From assembly GCA_964389005.1 (NCBI GenBank), contig CAYMCV010000036.1, positions 1-21,353 on the forward strand: a stretch of 21,353 bases of DNA, given 5' to 3'. The position numbers and the translations under genes were made by a program. Source of the DNA: CAYMCV01 sp964389005 (GTDB lineage: Bacteria > Bacillota > Clostridia > Lachnospirales > Lachnospiraceae). The notes beneath the pieces are model-generated. The model worked only from the letters and a program-made list of their open reading frames with translations, did no database searches and was not told where the DNA came from. Positions within the stretch are counted from its first letter, which is position 1. Each line of letters begins with the position of its first letter. Positions 1 to 8,873 of the stretch are shown here, one piece after another.

Positions 1-675
1 GCGACACTCAGTGTATTGCCGGATATCGATAAGGAAAGCGGAACCATCACATTTACAGCCAACAACTTCTTTATATGGGCTGTCGTTTCCGCTCCCAAAG
101 GCTCTTTTAAGAAATACAAAGCAATCGGGCCTTCCAAATTTGCGGTTGCTACAGAACAGAGTTTGGTTTCTTACCCGAAACACGGTTCCGTATTTACCAC
201 CATGTCTGCGGACTGTGTAAATTCACCCGTGGATGCCATTGGTGTCGTAACACCGATTGTTTCGGTTCGTGCCGCTATGGGTTTGACGGACGCTGAGCGT
301 GCCAACGGTCTCTATCCGATTCTGAAGGTGAAAACCTCTGATGCCGGTCCTGCGGCAAGGAAAGTTATGGATGCCGCAATCAAAGCTGCCAAGGGAAGTG
401 ATGCAATTTATCTTGATACCGATCTTGCAAAGGAATTTGATGGTCTGCATACCTCAATCACCTCACTTAGCGCACCGATTACCGTAACGTTAAGTGTTCC
501 GGCTACATTCCCTATGTATGCCGATTATGCTGTTGTCATTTTGGATTCCAACGGGCAAGCCAAAGTTTTCAAAGACATTGATACCGATGCTTCCACCATT
601 TCATTCTCCACGACGGATTTCCGAATGATCGCTCTCATTCATGGCGCACCGGGTAGTTTTAACTCATACAAATAA
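1..675 (+). CDS. C-terminal fragment of a repetitive, probably exported protein (5' end outside window)
   Basis: The frame is open from base 1 (codons GCG ACA CTC AGT GTA) to TAA at 673-675. The TTG at 16 is therefore not a convincing start and the gene begins upstream. The 224 visible residues contain the same roughly 35-residue motif twice. The first copy starts at LPDIDKESGTITF near the fragment start, and the second at FKDIDTDASTISF at the end. Each copy finishes in an APKGSF/APGSF...YK element. About 150 residues separate them, including a beta-rich stretch (ITVTLSVPATFPMYADYAVV). This is the look of tandem immunoglobulin-like or stalk domains in Firmicutes surface proteins. No signal peptide, sorting signal or catalytic motif is visible, so the function is unknown. 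An extracellular location is inferred only from the beta-rich composition. Confidence 0.7.
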   Translation, partial: ATLSVLPDIDKESGTITFTANNFFIWAVVSAPKGSFKKYKAIGPSKFAVATEQSLVSYPKHGSVFTTMSADCVNSPVDAIGVVTPIVSVRAAMGLTDAERANGLYPILKVKTSDAGPAARKVMDAAIKAAKGSDAIYLDTDLAKEFDGLHTSITSLSAPITVTLSVPATFPMYADYAVVILDSNGQAKVFKDIDTDASTISFSTTDFRMIALIHGAPGSFNSYK

Positions 676-795
676 CAATCAAACCATTCGCCGAAGCATA
701 TTGTGTTTCGTAAGCGATAACGAAAGCGAAGTATTGATAAGTCATTTTTAGCAAATACCGTTTTCGATGCAAGAACAGAAAGGAACCATAACTTC

Positions 796-1710
796 ATGGC
801 GATATCAACCAAACTGATGCGAATGCAAATAGCATTCTTTAAATCGGTTAACAAAGACTTCAATCTGGAAACTGCCAGGGCCAACCAAGCCAAGCTTGGT
901 TCCCTGACAGCCAGTGCACACCGCTCCAAAGTTTGTTACGACACTAAGATTTTCAAAGGCTTCATCGGTGAATGGGTAGCACCCAAGACACAAGTTTTGG
1001 ACGGTGTTATTCTCTATCTGCACGGCGGTGGATATGTCACCGGCGATATTGACTTTGCAAAGGGCTTCGGGACGACATTGGCTGCACTCAACGGAATTCA
1101 GGTATTCTGTGCCGCTTATCGACTGGCTCCGGAATTCCCTTATCCTGCAGCTGTTGAAGATGCCGTTACCTCCTACCGTTACCTTTTAACCAAAGGTTAC
1201 GCTGCCGAACAGATTATTCTCTGCGGTGAGTCGGCGGGGGGCGGTTTGTCTTTTGCTCTCACATTGAAACTAAAAGAACTGGGATTACCCTTGCCCGGCG
1301 GAATCATTGCGATTTCCCCTTGGACGGATTTGAAATCATTGGGTAAGTCTTACGAGCGCAATCGCGAAGTTGACCCCAGCATGACCAAAGAACGTTTGGC
1401 TTATTATGCGGCACAATATTCGAGTGATGTCGATAATCCGATTGTCTCGCCACTCTATGGGAACTTAACAGGCTTTCCTTCTACGCTGATTTTTGTGGGT
1501 GGAGACGAAGTGATGTTGGATGACTCACGTCTGTTTCATAAGAAATTACTCCGTTCCGGCTGTAAAAGCGAGTTAACTATCACGCCGCACATGTGGCACT
1601 GTTACATTCTTTACGGCGTGGAAGAAACTAAAAAAGACATGGAACGAATATCGCTCTTTTTAAAGGAGATTACAGATGAAGCAAAAAGAACTACGGTGGA
1701 TGCGACTTGA
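796..1710 (+). CDS. alpha/beta hydrolase, hormone-sensitive-lipase-like esterase family
   Basis: A 304-residue esterase or lipase-like enzyme. Visible motifs are the oxyanion-hole HGGG (residues 76-79, in LYLHGGGYVTGD), the nucleophile elbow GESAGG with Ser146, a late acidic residue Asp237 in GGDEVMLDD, and His268 in HMWHCY. This order is that of HSL-family carboxylesterases, which cleave short- or medium-chain acyl esters. There is no signal peptide, so it is probably cytoplasmic. The ATG at 796 follows AAAGGAA about 10 bases upstream. Its last 35 bases overlap the next gene, whose ribosome site lies inside this one, so the two are probably translationally coupled. The acyltransferase-like and membrane neighbours suggest removal or transfer of acyl groups on a lipid or cell-surface substrate; the substrate itself cannot be read from the sequence. 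Confidence 0.88.
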   Translation: MAISTKLMRMQIAFFKSVNKDFNLETARANQAKLGSLTASAHRSKVCYDTKIFKGFIGEWVAPKTQVLDGVILYLHGGGYVTGDIDFAKGFGTTLAALNGIQVFCAAYRLAPEFPYPAAVEDAVTSYRYLLTKGYAAEQIILCGESAGGGLSFALTLKLKELGLPLPGGIIAISPWTDLKSLGKSYERNREVDPSMTKERLAYYAAQYSSDVDNPIVSPLYGNLTGFPSTLIFVGGDEVMLDDSRLFHKKLLRSGCKSELTITPHMWHCYILYGVEETKKDMERISLFLKEITDEAKRTTVDAT

Positions 1711-2971
1711 CAATGCTGCCAAGGTATACCCCGCTTCCAAGCGGCGTAATTGGCTGAGTGCATATCGTGTATCCGTATCCCTATCCGAAACCGTAGATCC
1801 GGATATTCTGCAATCCGCCTTGGCTTCAACCATTCATCGTTTTCCTTCGATGGCGGTTAGGCTTCGTCGCGGACTGTTTTGGTATTATCTCGAAGAACTG
1901 CCAAATGCGCCGACAATCATACCGGATCACGCTTATCCTTTTGCGGACATTAATTATGATGATATGCGTAATTGTTGTTTTCGAGTTTTATACTACAGCA
2001 ACCGTATTTCATTGGAAATTTTTCATGTGATCACCGACGGAACAGGTGCCATGGTTTTTTTGAAATCATTGGCTGCTGAGTATTTACGACAAAAATACCA
2101 TGTTTCCATACCTGCAACCAACGGTGTATGTGATGTGACAGAACCTCCCAAAGAGCAGGAACTCGAAGACAGTTTCATGAAATACAGCAGCAAAGTTACC
2201 AGCAAACACAAAGAAGCTACAGCCTTTCGCATGACCGGAACGCGCGAAACAGATGGATTCTTGACAGTTACTACGGGAATTCTGTCTCTCAAAGAAATTC
2301 TACCGTTAGCGAAATCATACAATGTTAGCCTCACCGTCTTTCTGGCCGCCGTCATGCTTGCTTCCTTCCTTGAAATTCAAGAAAAGCGGCAACCGATTCA
2401 ACGTTTTCGTCGACCGGTCAAAGTACTGATTCCCGTAAATTTGCGTAATCACTTTGAAAGCAGTACTCTGCGTAATTTTGTGTTGTACATTATCGTTTCC
2501 GTTGCTCCCGCTTTGGGACATTTTACATTTGATGAAATCATTAAGTTGGTTTATCATCAATTGGGTGCCGAACTGACGGACAAGCAATTAAACGCTCGCT
2601 TTGCCGGTAATGTCAATCTTGAGAAAATCCCGATTATCAAAGTCCTGCCCCTGTTTGTTAAGAACTTTTTTATCAATATGGTATTCAAAGCAACCGGCGA
2701 GAAGAAATCCTGCATCTCCATTTCCAACCTGGGCGCAGTGAAGCTTCCTGCGGAAATGAAGGATTTTGTAAAGCGTTTTGATTTTATTCTCGGAATGCAA
2801 TCGACCAAACCCAACAACTGTGCCGTCATTTCATATGGCGATAATCTATATATCAATTTTATCAGAAATATTAAGGAGCCGACGTTGGAACGTGTTTTCT
2901 TTACCAAGTTGCGTCAATTCGGGTTGCATGTGAAGATTGAAAGCAATAGTCGCAATTCCTTTACTAAATAG
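1676..2971 (+). CDS. condensation/acetyltransferase-superfamily protein with HxxxDG motif
   Basis: A 431-residue protein. The key visible feature is HVITDG (His117 to Gly122), the HxxxDG catalytic motif of the chloramphenicol acetyltransferase / NRPS condensation / alcohol acyltransferase superfamily. It sits at the usual distance from the N terminus. Other features are an N-terminal RWMRLDNAAKVYP, then IHRFPSMAVRLRRGLFWYYLE, and a later VKVLIPVNLRNHF that resembles the second half of the fold. The family transfers acyl groups from CoA or a carrier to hydroxyl or amino acceptors. No carrier or adenylation domain is present, so this is not an NRPS module; many genomes label such proteins alcohol acetyltransferase (from memory). 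The start is supported by AAAGGAG 7 bases before the ATG. It overlaps the upstream hydrolase by 35 bases, and the zinc-ribbon membrane gene begins 38 bases downstream. The acceptor is unknown. Confidence 0.75.
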   Translation: MKQKELRWMRLDNAAKVYPASKRRNWLSAYRVSVSLSETVDPDILQSALASTIHRFPSMAVRLRRGLFWYYLEELPNAPTIIPDHAYPFADINYDDMRNCCFRVLYYSNRISLEIFHVITDGTGAMVFLKSLAAEYLRQKYHVSIPATNGVCDVTEPPKEQELEDSFMKYSSKVTSKHKEATAFRMTGTRETDGFLTVTTGILSLKEILPLAKSYNVSLTVFLAAVMLASFLEIQEKRQPIQRFRRPVKVLIPVNLRNHFESSTLRNFVLYIIVSVAPALGHFTFDEIIKLVYHQLGAELTDKQLNARFAGNVNLEKIPIIKVLPLFVKNFFINMVFKATGEKKSCISISNLGAVKLPAEMKDFVKRFDFILGMQSTKPNNCAVISYGDNLYINFIRNIKEPTLERVFFTKLRQFGLHVKIESNSRNSFTK

Positions 2972-3009
2972 ACCGATCTGCATCTTTTCTGCAGGAATGG
3001 AGGATTGTC

Positions 3010-3717
3010 ATGCCCTACTGTGTTAATTGTGGAGTTGAACTGCAAGATGAAGTTAAAAAGTGCCCCCTTTGTGAGACACCCGTAATCCTACCTGAATGTA
3101 TTGTGAAACAAACCACCGCTGAGAATCGTATTTTTCCGGAAGATACCATGTATAGGCGCAAACGTAGCCGTCGTAATCTGTTGGAATTACTTAGTTTGGT
3201 TTTCTTTTTACCGATACCCCTGTTGATTTTTTGCAATCTGAATATCCGTGGTGAAATCACCTGGGCCGGTTATGCAATCGGTGCCATTATCCTACTCTAT
3301 GTCTTTTTCGTGGTACCGCTGTTTCCGAAGCGCGGAAATGCTGTTATCAGTATTGCGCTGGATACCCTTGCCACATTACTATATCTTTACTACATCGAAT
3401 ATCAATCCGGCGGTGTATGGTTCTTCAAGTTTGCTCTGCCACTTGTTCTGATTTTTGCTTTGTTTTCCATTATTTTGGGTCTTTTATCCCGTTATACCAA
3501 AATAGCACCCCTACCACTTGTCTCGGTCGGAATGCTGTTATGCGGTCTCCTCTGTATCGTAACCGAAATCCTGTTAAACTTAAGTTTCGGTGTTCGCGAT
3601 TTTCTGCTCTGGTCACTTTATCCCTTTCTGGCGCTTTCTTTCTTCGCGATTGTCCTGCTCTATATCAATAAGAACGAGAATCTAAAAGAAAAACTACGCA
3701 GAAAACTACTATTCTGA
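3010..3717 (+). CDS. zinc-ribbon six-helix membrane protein (DUF6320-like)
   Basis: A 235-residue protein. The N terminus carries a CxxC...CxxC zinc ribbon (Cys4, Cys7, Cys18, Cys21). A basic linker (YRRKRSRR) follows, then six hydrophobic helices between about residues 58 and 225, ending in a lysine/arginine-rich cytoplasmic tail. The domain order matches what I recall as DUF6320 proteins in Clostridia; I cannot run a search to confirm. The ATG at 3010 follows GGAGG by 6 bases. It is the third gene of the hydrolase and acyltransferase-like operon, so it may anchor the acyl-transfer enzymes at the membrane or handle their lipid product (inference). Its last 9 bases overlap the end of the convergent CapA gene, and no terminator is visible between them. 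Confidence 0.8.
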   Translation: MPYCVNCGVELQDEVKKCPLCETPVILPECIVKQTTAENRIFPEDTMYRRKRSRRNLLELLSLVFFLPIPLLIFCNLNIRGEITWAGYAIGAIILLYVFFVVPLFPKRGNAVISIALDTLATLLYLYYIEYQSGGVWFFKFALPLVLIFALFSIILGLLSRYTKIAPLPLVSVGMLLCGLLCIVTEILLNLSFGVRDFLLWSLYPFLALSFFAIVLLYINKNENLKEKLRRKLLF

Positions 3718-5089
3718 TAGCACCGTTTTCATCTCACCGTCTGCAAGTTCGCCAAAAACCTCATCGCACAAATCAATACAGAATTCGTACGAAAATGAAG
3801 AATCGCGACGTCTGATTTCATTTTCTTTTGCCAACGCTTCTGTATAATCACTTAGTTTGTATGTCGTAATCAAACCTTGTCCCGCGATAATCTGTGTAAC
3901 CAGCGGTTCCACGCCGTATTCCGCAATTACTACCTCACCTTCGGCATTACGACACAAATTAACCTTTGCCATACCACCAACCACGCGTTTTGCAACGCCC
4001 TTCCCTTCACTTGCGGTTGAATTGATGAAATTTCCCAACGAGTAATAAACCAGCATTTGATTTCCTGCTTCATCTTCCACCCAAGTAATCGGTTCAATCA
4101 CATGCGGATGCGTCCCGATGACAAGGTCGACACCTTCCTCCAAAAAAATCTGTGTCCATCGTTTTTGTTCCGTGGACGCAACCGTTTTGTACTCCGTCCC
4201 CCAATGAGGACAGACAATGATAAAATCGGCTTCTTCACGTGCGGCAGTAATATCATCTCGAACTTGATCTTCCTGTAACAAATCAACCGCATACGGCATA
4301 TCGGATGGCATTGGCATACCATTTAGTCCATACGTATAGTTCAAAATCGCAACTTTCATTCCGTCTTGCTCATATACAAAGATATCCTGACTGTCNNNNN
4401 NNNNNCGAGCCGAAGAACATCCCGAGCTGGGCGAAGTCAAAGATATCCTGACTGTCTTCTTCTGTATCGTGAATTCCCAATACCTCGACATTCGGATAGT
4501 TCTCTTCCCAGTACCCCATGCAGTTCATCAAGCCCTTTTTCCCCTTATCCATCGCATGATTCGTTGCGTGTAAAACTACATCAAAACCCGCGGTATCCAA
4601 TGCATCTGCGACTTCATAGGCCGTGTTAAAAATCGGATAGCCGGAAAAGCCCAGTTCCTCGCCACCCAAGATAATTTCCTGATTGACAAGCGCAAGATCT
4701 GCTTCGCTGATGTCTTCCTTCACGTGTTGAAAAAAATGATCATAGTTATAAGTGCCGTCATTTTGTTCCCCACTCTGTGTAACCCGCATGTGCATCAACA
4801 TGTCTCCGACCATAACCAACGAAATCTCAGACCTTTCTTCCGATATCTCCTCCGCCATCATCTCCGAAGTCTGTAACTCGTCGTCCGATTCTTCCATAGT
4901 TCCATCGCTCATAAGCTGTTTGCCGTCATCAAGCAAATTGATTGCATCATCTACGCTTTGGTTCGCATCTTCACTCCCCGCCGATTGTGATGTCGCAACC
5001 GCTTTTGGTGCCTCAACACAAGAGCCACAGATACAAACGATCAAAAGCAGTACGGCTGTTATTTTCATTTTGATACTCTGGTTTTTCAT
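3709..5089 (-). CDS. CapA-family lipoprotein (poly-gamma-glutamate capsule CapA-like), split by an assembly gap
   Basis: The gene reads from ATG at 5089, 6 bases after the stop of the ATPase gene, to TAG at 3709. The two halves are in different frames around a 10-N run. Collapsing the duplicated 19 bases (4377-4395 and 4438-4456) removes 61 bases, restores a single frame and predicts 439 residues. The N terminus is a lipoprotein-type signal with Cys24 (LLLIVCICGSC), followed by an acidic, Ser-rich linker. CapA metallophosphatase-fold motifs then occur in order: VGDMLMH, ALVNQE, ATNHAMD, NYTYGLNG, CPHWGTEY, GTHPHVIEP and YYSLGNFI. CapA proteins act outside the cell in capsule or poly-gamma-glutamate export, but many homologues have no known role. 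No capB or capC gene is nearby, so capsule synthesis here is not supported. It is the last gene of the operon that also holds the SbcD- and SbcC-like genes. Confidence 0.87.
4377..4456. other. assembly gap (10 N) flanked by a duplicated 19-mer
   Basis: Ten N occupy 4396-4405. The 19 bases just before them (4377-4395) recur exactly at 4438-4456. Between the N run and the second copy lie 32 bases (4406-4437) that are about 63 percent G+C, richer than the surrounding gene. They do not fit the CapA protein. The simplest reading is two contigs that really overlap by 19 bases, one carrying a spurious end. The true sequence should be 61 bases shorter. Confidence 0.9.
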
Positions 5090-5095
5090 TATTCT

Positions 5096-7756
5096 CTACC
5101 TCAAACACACCATACTGCTTCTGCTTTCGTGACAAACAAAGTACAGAACCTGGTGCTTTTTTGCAATTCTTTTTAACAGCCGCTTCGCATTTTCCATTTT
5201 TATCTCATCCAAATTCACAAATGGGTCATCCAAAATGACGAACGGCGTCTCTGATTCAAACATGGCATCCACCAGCGCAAGCTTCATGCAGACCGAAATG
5301 AAATCTTGAAATCCGCTGCTTAAATAGTCGCTGCGCCATGTCTTTCCATATGCGGAAACTTCAACCGAAAGATTCAAATCCAGTTGCAATTCCTTCATTT
5401 CTTCCCCATTCATTTCGGCAATATAGGACGCAAAATACTTCTTCATTCCCGCCAAGTAACGCATAGAAATACGCTCCTTTGCTTCACTCAAGAAACGCAT
5501 GGTCTCATCCAGCAACGTGATTTGACTGAGAATCACGGTCTGTTCGTTCTTCAGCCGTTCCATTTCGCGCTCAATTTCCGGCTTCTTTTCTACATACTCA
5601 CTCAATTCATCAAGCATCTTCTCATCACTTAATATTGTCTCCGTCAGATGCTCGATTTCCCTAGTAAATCGGTCACTGTCCGCCTGTAATTCCGCTACGG
5701 GACGCACAGTCTCTTCCATCGCAAGAATCGCATTCGTATCGTTACTCTGTGTGAATATCAGAACATCATTTCTTGCATGTTCCGCCAATTTCTGTGCTGT
5801 TTCATATGCCTGTCTGTTCTCGTACATTTGTCGTATGCACGCGCCGGCATTCGAACAATCGCCAAATCCATACTCCTGTAAGAAAGTCTGAACCTGCTTC
5901 TTCGCATTTTCAATCAGTTCTTCTGTTCGTTCTTCTTCCCTTTTTCGACTGCAAAGCAAGCGGTACTGTTCCGCTTCCTCCCGCAGTTTTTGTGCGCGCT
6001 GAGCAAAGTCTTCGGATTCGGGAAGTATTCCTGTGAAGGGTGTAAAGAATTCTTCTAATTCCTTCGCCAATTCTAGATTGGTCGCTCGCAAAGCATCAGT
6101 CTGAAGAACTCGTTCTTCTTCACGTTTTCGTAATTTCAAGTAAGTATCCGCTTTGGTCTCCAATATCGCCAACTCACGTGATAAATCTGTCTGCGTATCC
6201 ACTTCTACAAAATCTGCTAAAAATTGCAGACAATTTGCTTCCAGTTTCTGTTCGCGCTGCTCCATCATGGATAATTCTTCACGTAATGACATCGCTGCGT
6301 CAATGTGTTCGCTCATTTCGGATTTTTTCGATTTTTTCTTCCCAATTGTTAATAGAACGATTGCTTCCGCAATCAATCCACCGATTGCCATCCATGCCCC
6401 ATACCACTGTGACATAAAGGTTAACAGCACCGCACCGGCAGCTGCCACACCTCCGCAAATCACCAAAAGAATGAATGAAAACAATGATATTTTCTTTTGA
6501 TCCGCCTGCTTCGCAGATTGATTATCTGCGCTTGTAATTACTTCTAATTGGCCACGCAAATCTCGCTTCTTTGCAGTAATCAAACGCAGTTCTGACATAC
6601 ATGCGCTTTGTTCATTCCATTCTTCTTTCGTCGGAAGTTTCTTCGAAAAAAGGCTCTGCAACGAATAAAGCTCCTTTTTCTCCTCTATCTCCTCACTTAA
6701 CTGTGCAATGCGAACCAGATTGTTACCGTGTTGCACAATTTTGTCTTCAATTACACGCATACGTTCGGGAATCTGTGTCGCCGTTTCCTCATCCATCTGC
6801 GTCGATATGCGCTCCCATTCCTTATATTCTGCATCACATAAATGCTTCGCCATCAACTCCTTTTGGCGGTCGACAATGTTCTGTAGCAGAATCTCTTGTG
6901 CTCTGATTGCATCGGCATCGGGCACTTCTTTTGGAAAGAATTTTCGCAGCGCCGCCAACTCTTCTTCGGTCTTGTTGACATTTGCAGTCAATCTACGGTA
7001 CTCCTGCTTCCGCTCATAGAGTCCCGCTTTTTTGATTTCTTCCGTAATTACGTGACGCTGTTCCTCACAGATGCTTTTTTGCGTTCTCAATTCACTGATT
7101 TGATTCTCATGCAAGACCATCGCCTCTGCCTTGCTATTACAAACATCTAAGCTATCTTTCAAATTCTGATATGCTTGTTGATGATCTTTGTCCTTTTTTT
7201 GCAAATTTTTTTTGGTTTCAGTAAGCCTTTTGCACGCTTCCTCATAATTATTGATGTCGTCAGCATTCTCAATCAGATGATTTAGTTTGGCGTTGACATT
7301 GTCTGTTAAATATCCGCCTGCCGGCATATCATCCACTCGTATGAAAATACTACGTTCAAATGACTCCCTGTCGAGTGCAAACAGGCTCTCACCCAATGGT
7401 TCGCTTAAATCGTTACTCGGAAGTCCTGTGTCAACTGAAAATAGGGCATACGTATCATCTTTTTCCTTTTCTCCGAAGGAACGCTCCACGCGATAAGTCT
7501 TGCCATTTACTTCAAAGGTCAAATTACCGCCGTAAACACCGCCCTGCCACGGCATATATCGATTGCGCTCCCGTAAATCCTTGGTTGCCTTGGTTCCGCC
7601 TTTTTCCATACCGTAAAGCATGCTTTTTAAGAATACGGCAAAAGTAGTTTTCCCCCAGCCGTTTTCCGCTTTCAATATATTCAATCCTTCGGAGAAATCA
7701 TATGAAAATGCACTGAGACGCCCGAAATTCTGGATATAGCAGCCAATCAGTCTCAT
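5096..7756 (-). CDS. SbcC/Rad50/YhaN-like coiled-coil ATPase with two membrane helices
   Basis: An 886-residue ABC-type ATPase of the SMC/Rad50 class. The chosen start is the ATG at 7756, which overlaps the upstream stop as ATGA and follows a GGGAAGGGAG site. An in-frame ATG at 7840 lies inside the upstream gene and is unlikely. Walker A is ENGWGKTT (about residues 31-38). The signature LSSG is at 812-815, Walker B ILDD at 841-844, and a switch/H-loop His in CHE near 876. The middle consists of long Glu/Lys/Gln-rich coiled coil. It is interrupted at about residues 420-474 by two strongly hydrophobic stretches followed by a lysine-rich KKKSKK. No zinc-hook CxxC is obvious. With the upstream phosphoesterase it resembles the SbcC-SbcD (Rad50-Mre11) pair, or the Bacillus YhaN-YhaO pair. 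The hydrophobic hairpin suggests membrane attachment, unusual for a DNA-end-processing ATPase. Confidence 0.88.
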   Translation of the reverse strand: MRLIGCYIQNFGRLSAFSYDFSEGLNILKAENGWGKTTFAVFLKSMLYGMEKGGTKATKDLRERNRYMPWQGGVYGGNLTFEVNGKTYRVERSFGEKEKDDTYALFSVDTGLPSNDLSEPLGESLFALDRESFERSIFIRVDDMPAGGYLTDNVNAKLNHLIENADDINNYEEACKRLTETKKNLQKKDKDHQQAYQNLKDSLDVCNSKAEAMVLHENQISELRTQKSICEEQRHVITEEIKKAGLYERKQEYRRLTANVNKTEEELAALRKFFPKEVPDADAIRAQEILLQNIVDRQKELMAKHLCDAEYKEWERISTQMDEETATQIPERMRVIEDKIVQHGNNLVRIAQLSEEIEEKKELYSLQSLFSKKLPTKEEWNEQSACMSELRLITAKKRDLRGQLEVITSADNQSAKQADQKKISLFSFILLVICGGVAAAGAVLLTFMSQWYGAWMAIGGLIAEAIVLLTIGKKKSKKSEMSEHIDAAMSLREELSMMEQREQKLEANCLQFLADFVEVDTQTDLSRELAILETKADTYLKLRKREEERVLQTDALRATNLELAKELEEFFTPFTGILPESEDFAQRAQKLREEAEQYRLLCSRKREEERTEELIENAKKQVQTFLQEYGFGDCSNAGACIRQMYENRQAYETAQKLAEHARNDVLIFTQSNDTNAILAMEETVRPVAELQADSDRFTREIEHLTETILSDEKMLDELSEYVEKKPEIEREMERLKNEQTVILSQITLLDETMRFLSEAKERISMRYLAGMKKYFASYIAEMNGEEMKELQLDLNLSVEVSAYGKTWRSDYLSSGFQDFISVCMKLALVDAMFESETPFVILDDPFVNLDEIKMENAKRLLKRIAKKHQVLYFVCHESRSSMVCLR

Positions 7757-8838
7757 AGATTCATCTCCCTTCCCATCAATGCCTTGATACCGGTTAAAAT
7801 CACCTTTTCTTTTTGCCCCTCCGGCAAAGATGAGTTCCATACGCCTCTGACAAATTCACCTTTGAGCGAAATCTCGTTGGTATAATCCGCATAGGTGATT
7901 TTTACCCTCGTCTCATCAGTCATTTTAACAAAATAGAACCGTCCTTCCAATTTACGTAAGTAGTATGGGATGTCGATTTCGACATCAGGAGCTACCTCAC
8001 CACATAAAATCACTTTGACCAAATCTTTCTTCGGTATCTTGTCAATTTGTTCCAAAATTGCTGTTAAAATCTCGCTTTCACGCTCACATTCATCCAATAT
8101 AACGTTGACTTCATGTAACGTTCGTTTTGCGAATGGGTGAAATTCATGACAGACGGTTTGTTCGTCAATTGTAATCTCTATAAAACCTTTTTCCCCGCAT
8201 TCATCAAAACCCCTTCCCTCGGGACAACCGGAATAACAATATACGCCTCTTTTATCCAGTCGTTCGCATTTATAACTATGAATGTGCCCGAGTGCGAGAT
8301 AATCAATGTATCGGCCCGACAGTGCGCGAACCGGTATGACTTCTGCATTGTCGCGATTCTCATATTGACTATCCTGACCGTGTAAAACTACAATATTCAC
8401 ATCATCTTTGCGAAGCAACAATTCATCATATACGCGAACACCTGCGCCTCGCGTCAGTTCGCGCCCCGTAATGGCGATGTTCCCATAGTTGTAGGTCGTC
8501 CATGTGTCGGAAAATAAACGCAGATTTTCCGGTCGTTCCGACTTGTCCGACAAGAATCCTGCACGATCATGATTTCCGCGTAAGTAAAGAAAATCCATCT
8601 CCGGATGATTTCGAATAATTTCTGCCACACGTCGTTTGATTTTGACTTGTTCCACTTCCGGCGTATCAAATAAGTCGCCGGCAATGATGATTCCGCGAAT
8701 TTGATGCGTACTCGCATAGGAAACCATATCTGAGAACGTCTCCAACATTTCATTTCGGCGTTCTTTTGCCTGTTCCCTGGTTAAATTGGTTTCCATTTTG
8801 GAATCCAAATGAATATCTGCACAATGTATAAACTTCAA
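7753..8838 (-). CDS. SbcD/Mre11/YhaO-like metallophosphoesterase (putative DNA nuclease)
   Basis: A 361-residue calcineurin-like phosphoesterase. Metal-binding motifs appear in order: Asp8-x-His10 in CADIHLD, GDLFD (54-58), GNHD (88-91), HGQ with His153, and GHIH (184-187). This is the two-metal active site of Mre11/SbcD nucleases, which process DNA ends together with a Rad50/SbcC ATPase. A C-terminal region of about 150 residues follows, likely a capping or ATPase-contact domain. The start is TTG at 8838, supported by AAGGAGGAG seven bases upstream and by the conserved MKFIHCADIHLD N terminus. Its stop overlaps the ATPase start by 4 bases (ATGA), so stoichiometric coupled translation is likely. 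It lies 35 bases downstream of the PAS gene. Confidence 0.9.
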   Translation of the reverse strand: MKFIHCADIHLDSKMETNLTREQAKERRNEMLETFSDMVSYASTHQIRGIIIAGDLFDTPEVEQVKIKRRVAEIIRNHPEMDFLYLRGNHDRAGFLSDKSERPENLRLFSDTWTTYNYGNIAITGRELTRGAGVRVYDELLLRKDDVNIVVLHGQDSQYENRDNAEVIPVRALSGRYIDYLALGHIHSYKCERLDKRGVYCYSGCPEGRGFDECGEKGFIEITIDEQTVCHEFHPFAKRTLHEVNVILDECERESEILTAILEQIDKIPKKDLVKVILCGEVAPDVEIDIPYYLRKLEGRFYFVKMTDETRVKITYADYTNEISLKGEFVRGVWNSSLPEGQKEKVILTGIKALMGREMNL

Positions 8839-8873
8839 ATCAATTCTCCTCCTTGCGCTTCTTTTAATCGACG

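Noticed and set aside
687..730. Hairpin after the first gene fragment (TTTCGT/ACGAAA with outer TTCGC/GCGAA) as a terminator
   Set aside because: The arms are short, the outer pairing needs a 14-base bulge, and no T tract follows.
750..790. Promoter for the hydrolase operon (TTGATA at about 736)
   Set aside because: No acceptable -10 hexamer lies 16-18 bases downstream, so it is not listed as a feature.
3709..3717. Shared terminator between the zinc-ribbon gene and CapA
   Set aside because: The genes overlap by 9 bases and no hairpin with T tract is visible in the surrounding coding sequence.
4366..4629. Plus-strand open frame through the N run, opposite the CapA gene
   Set aside because: It exists only because N codons are read as open, and it lies antisense to a gene with clear family motifs.
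7757..7840. Longer N terminus for the SbcC-like ATPase starting at 7840
   Set aside because: It would lie inside the phosphoesterase gene, while ATG at 7756 has a ribosome site, a 4-base ATGA overlap, and begins the family's N-terminal strand before Walker A.
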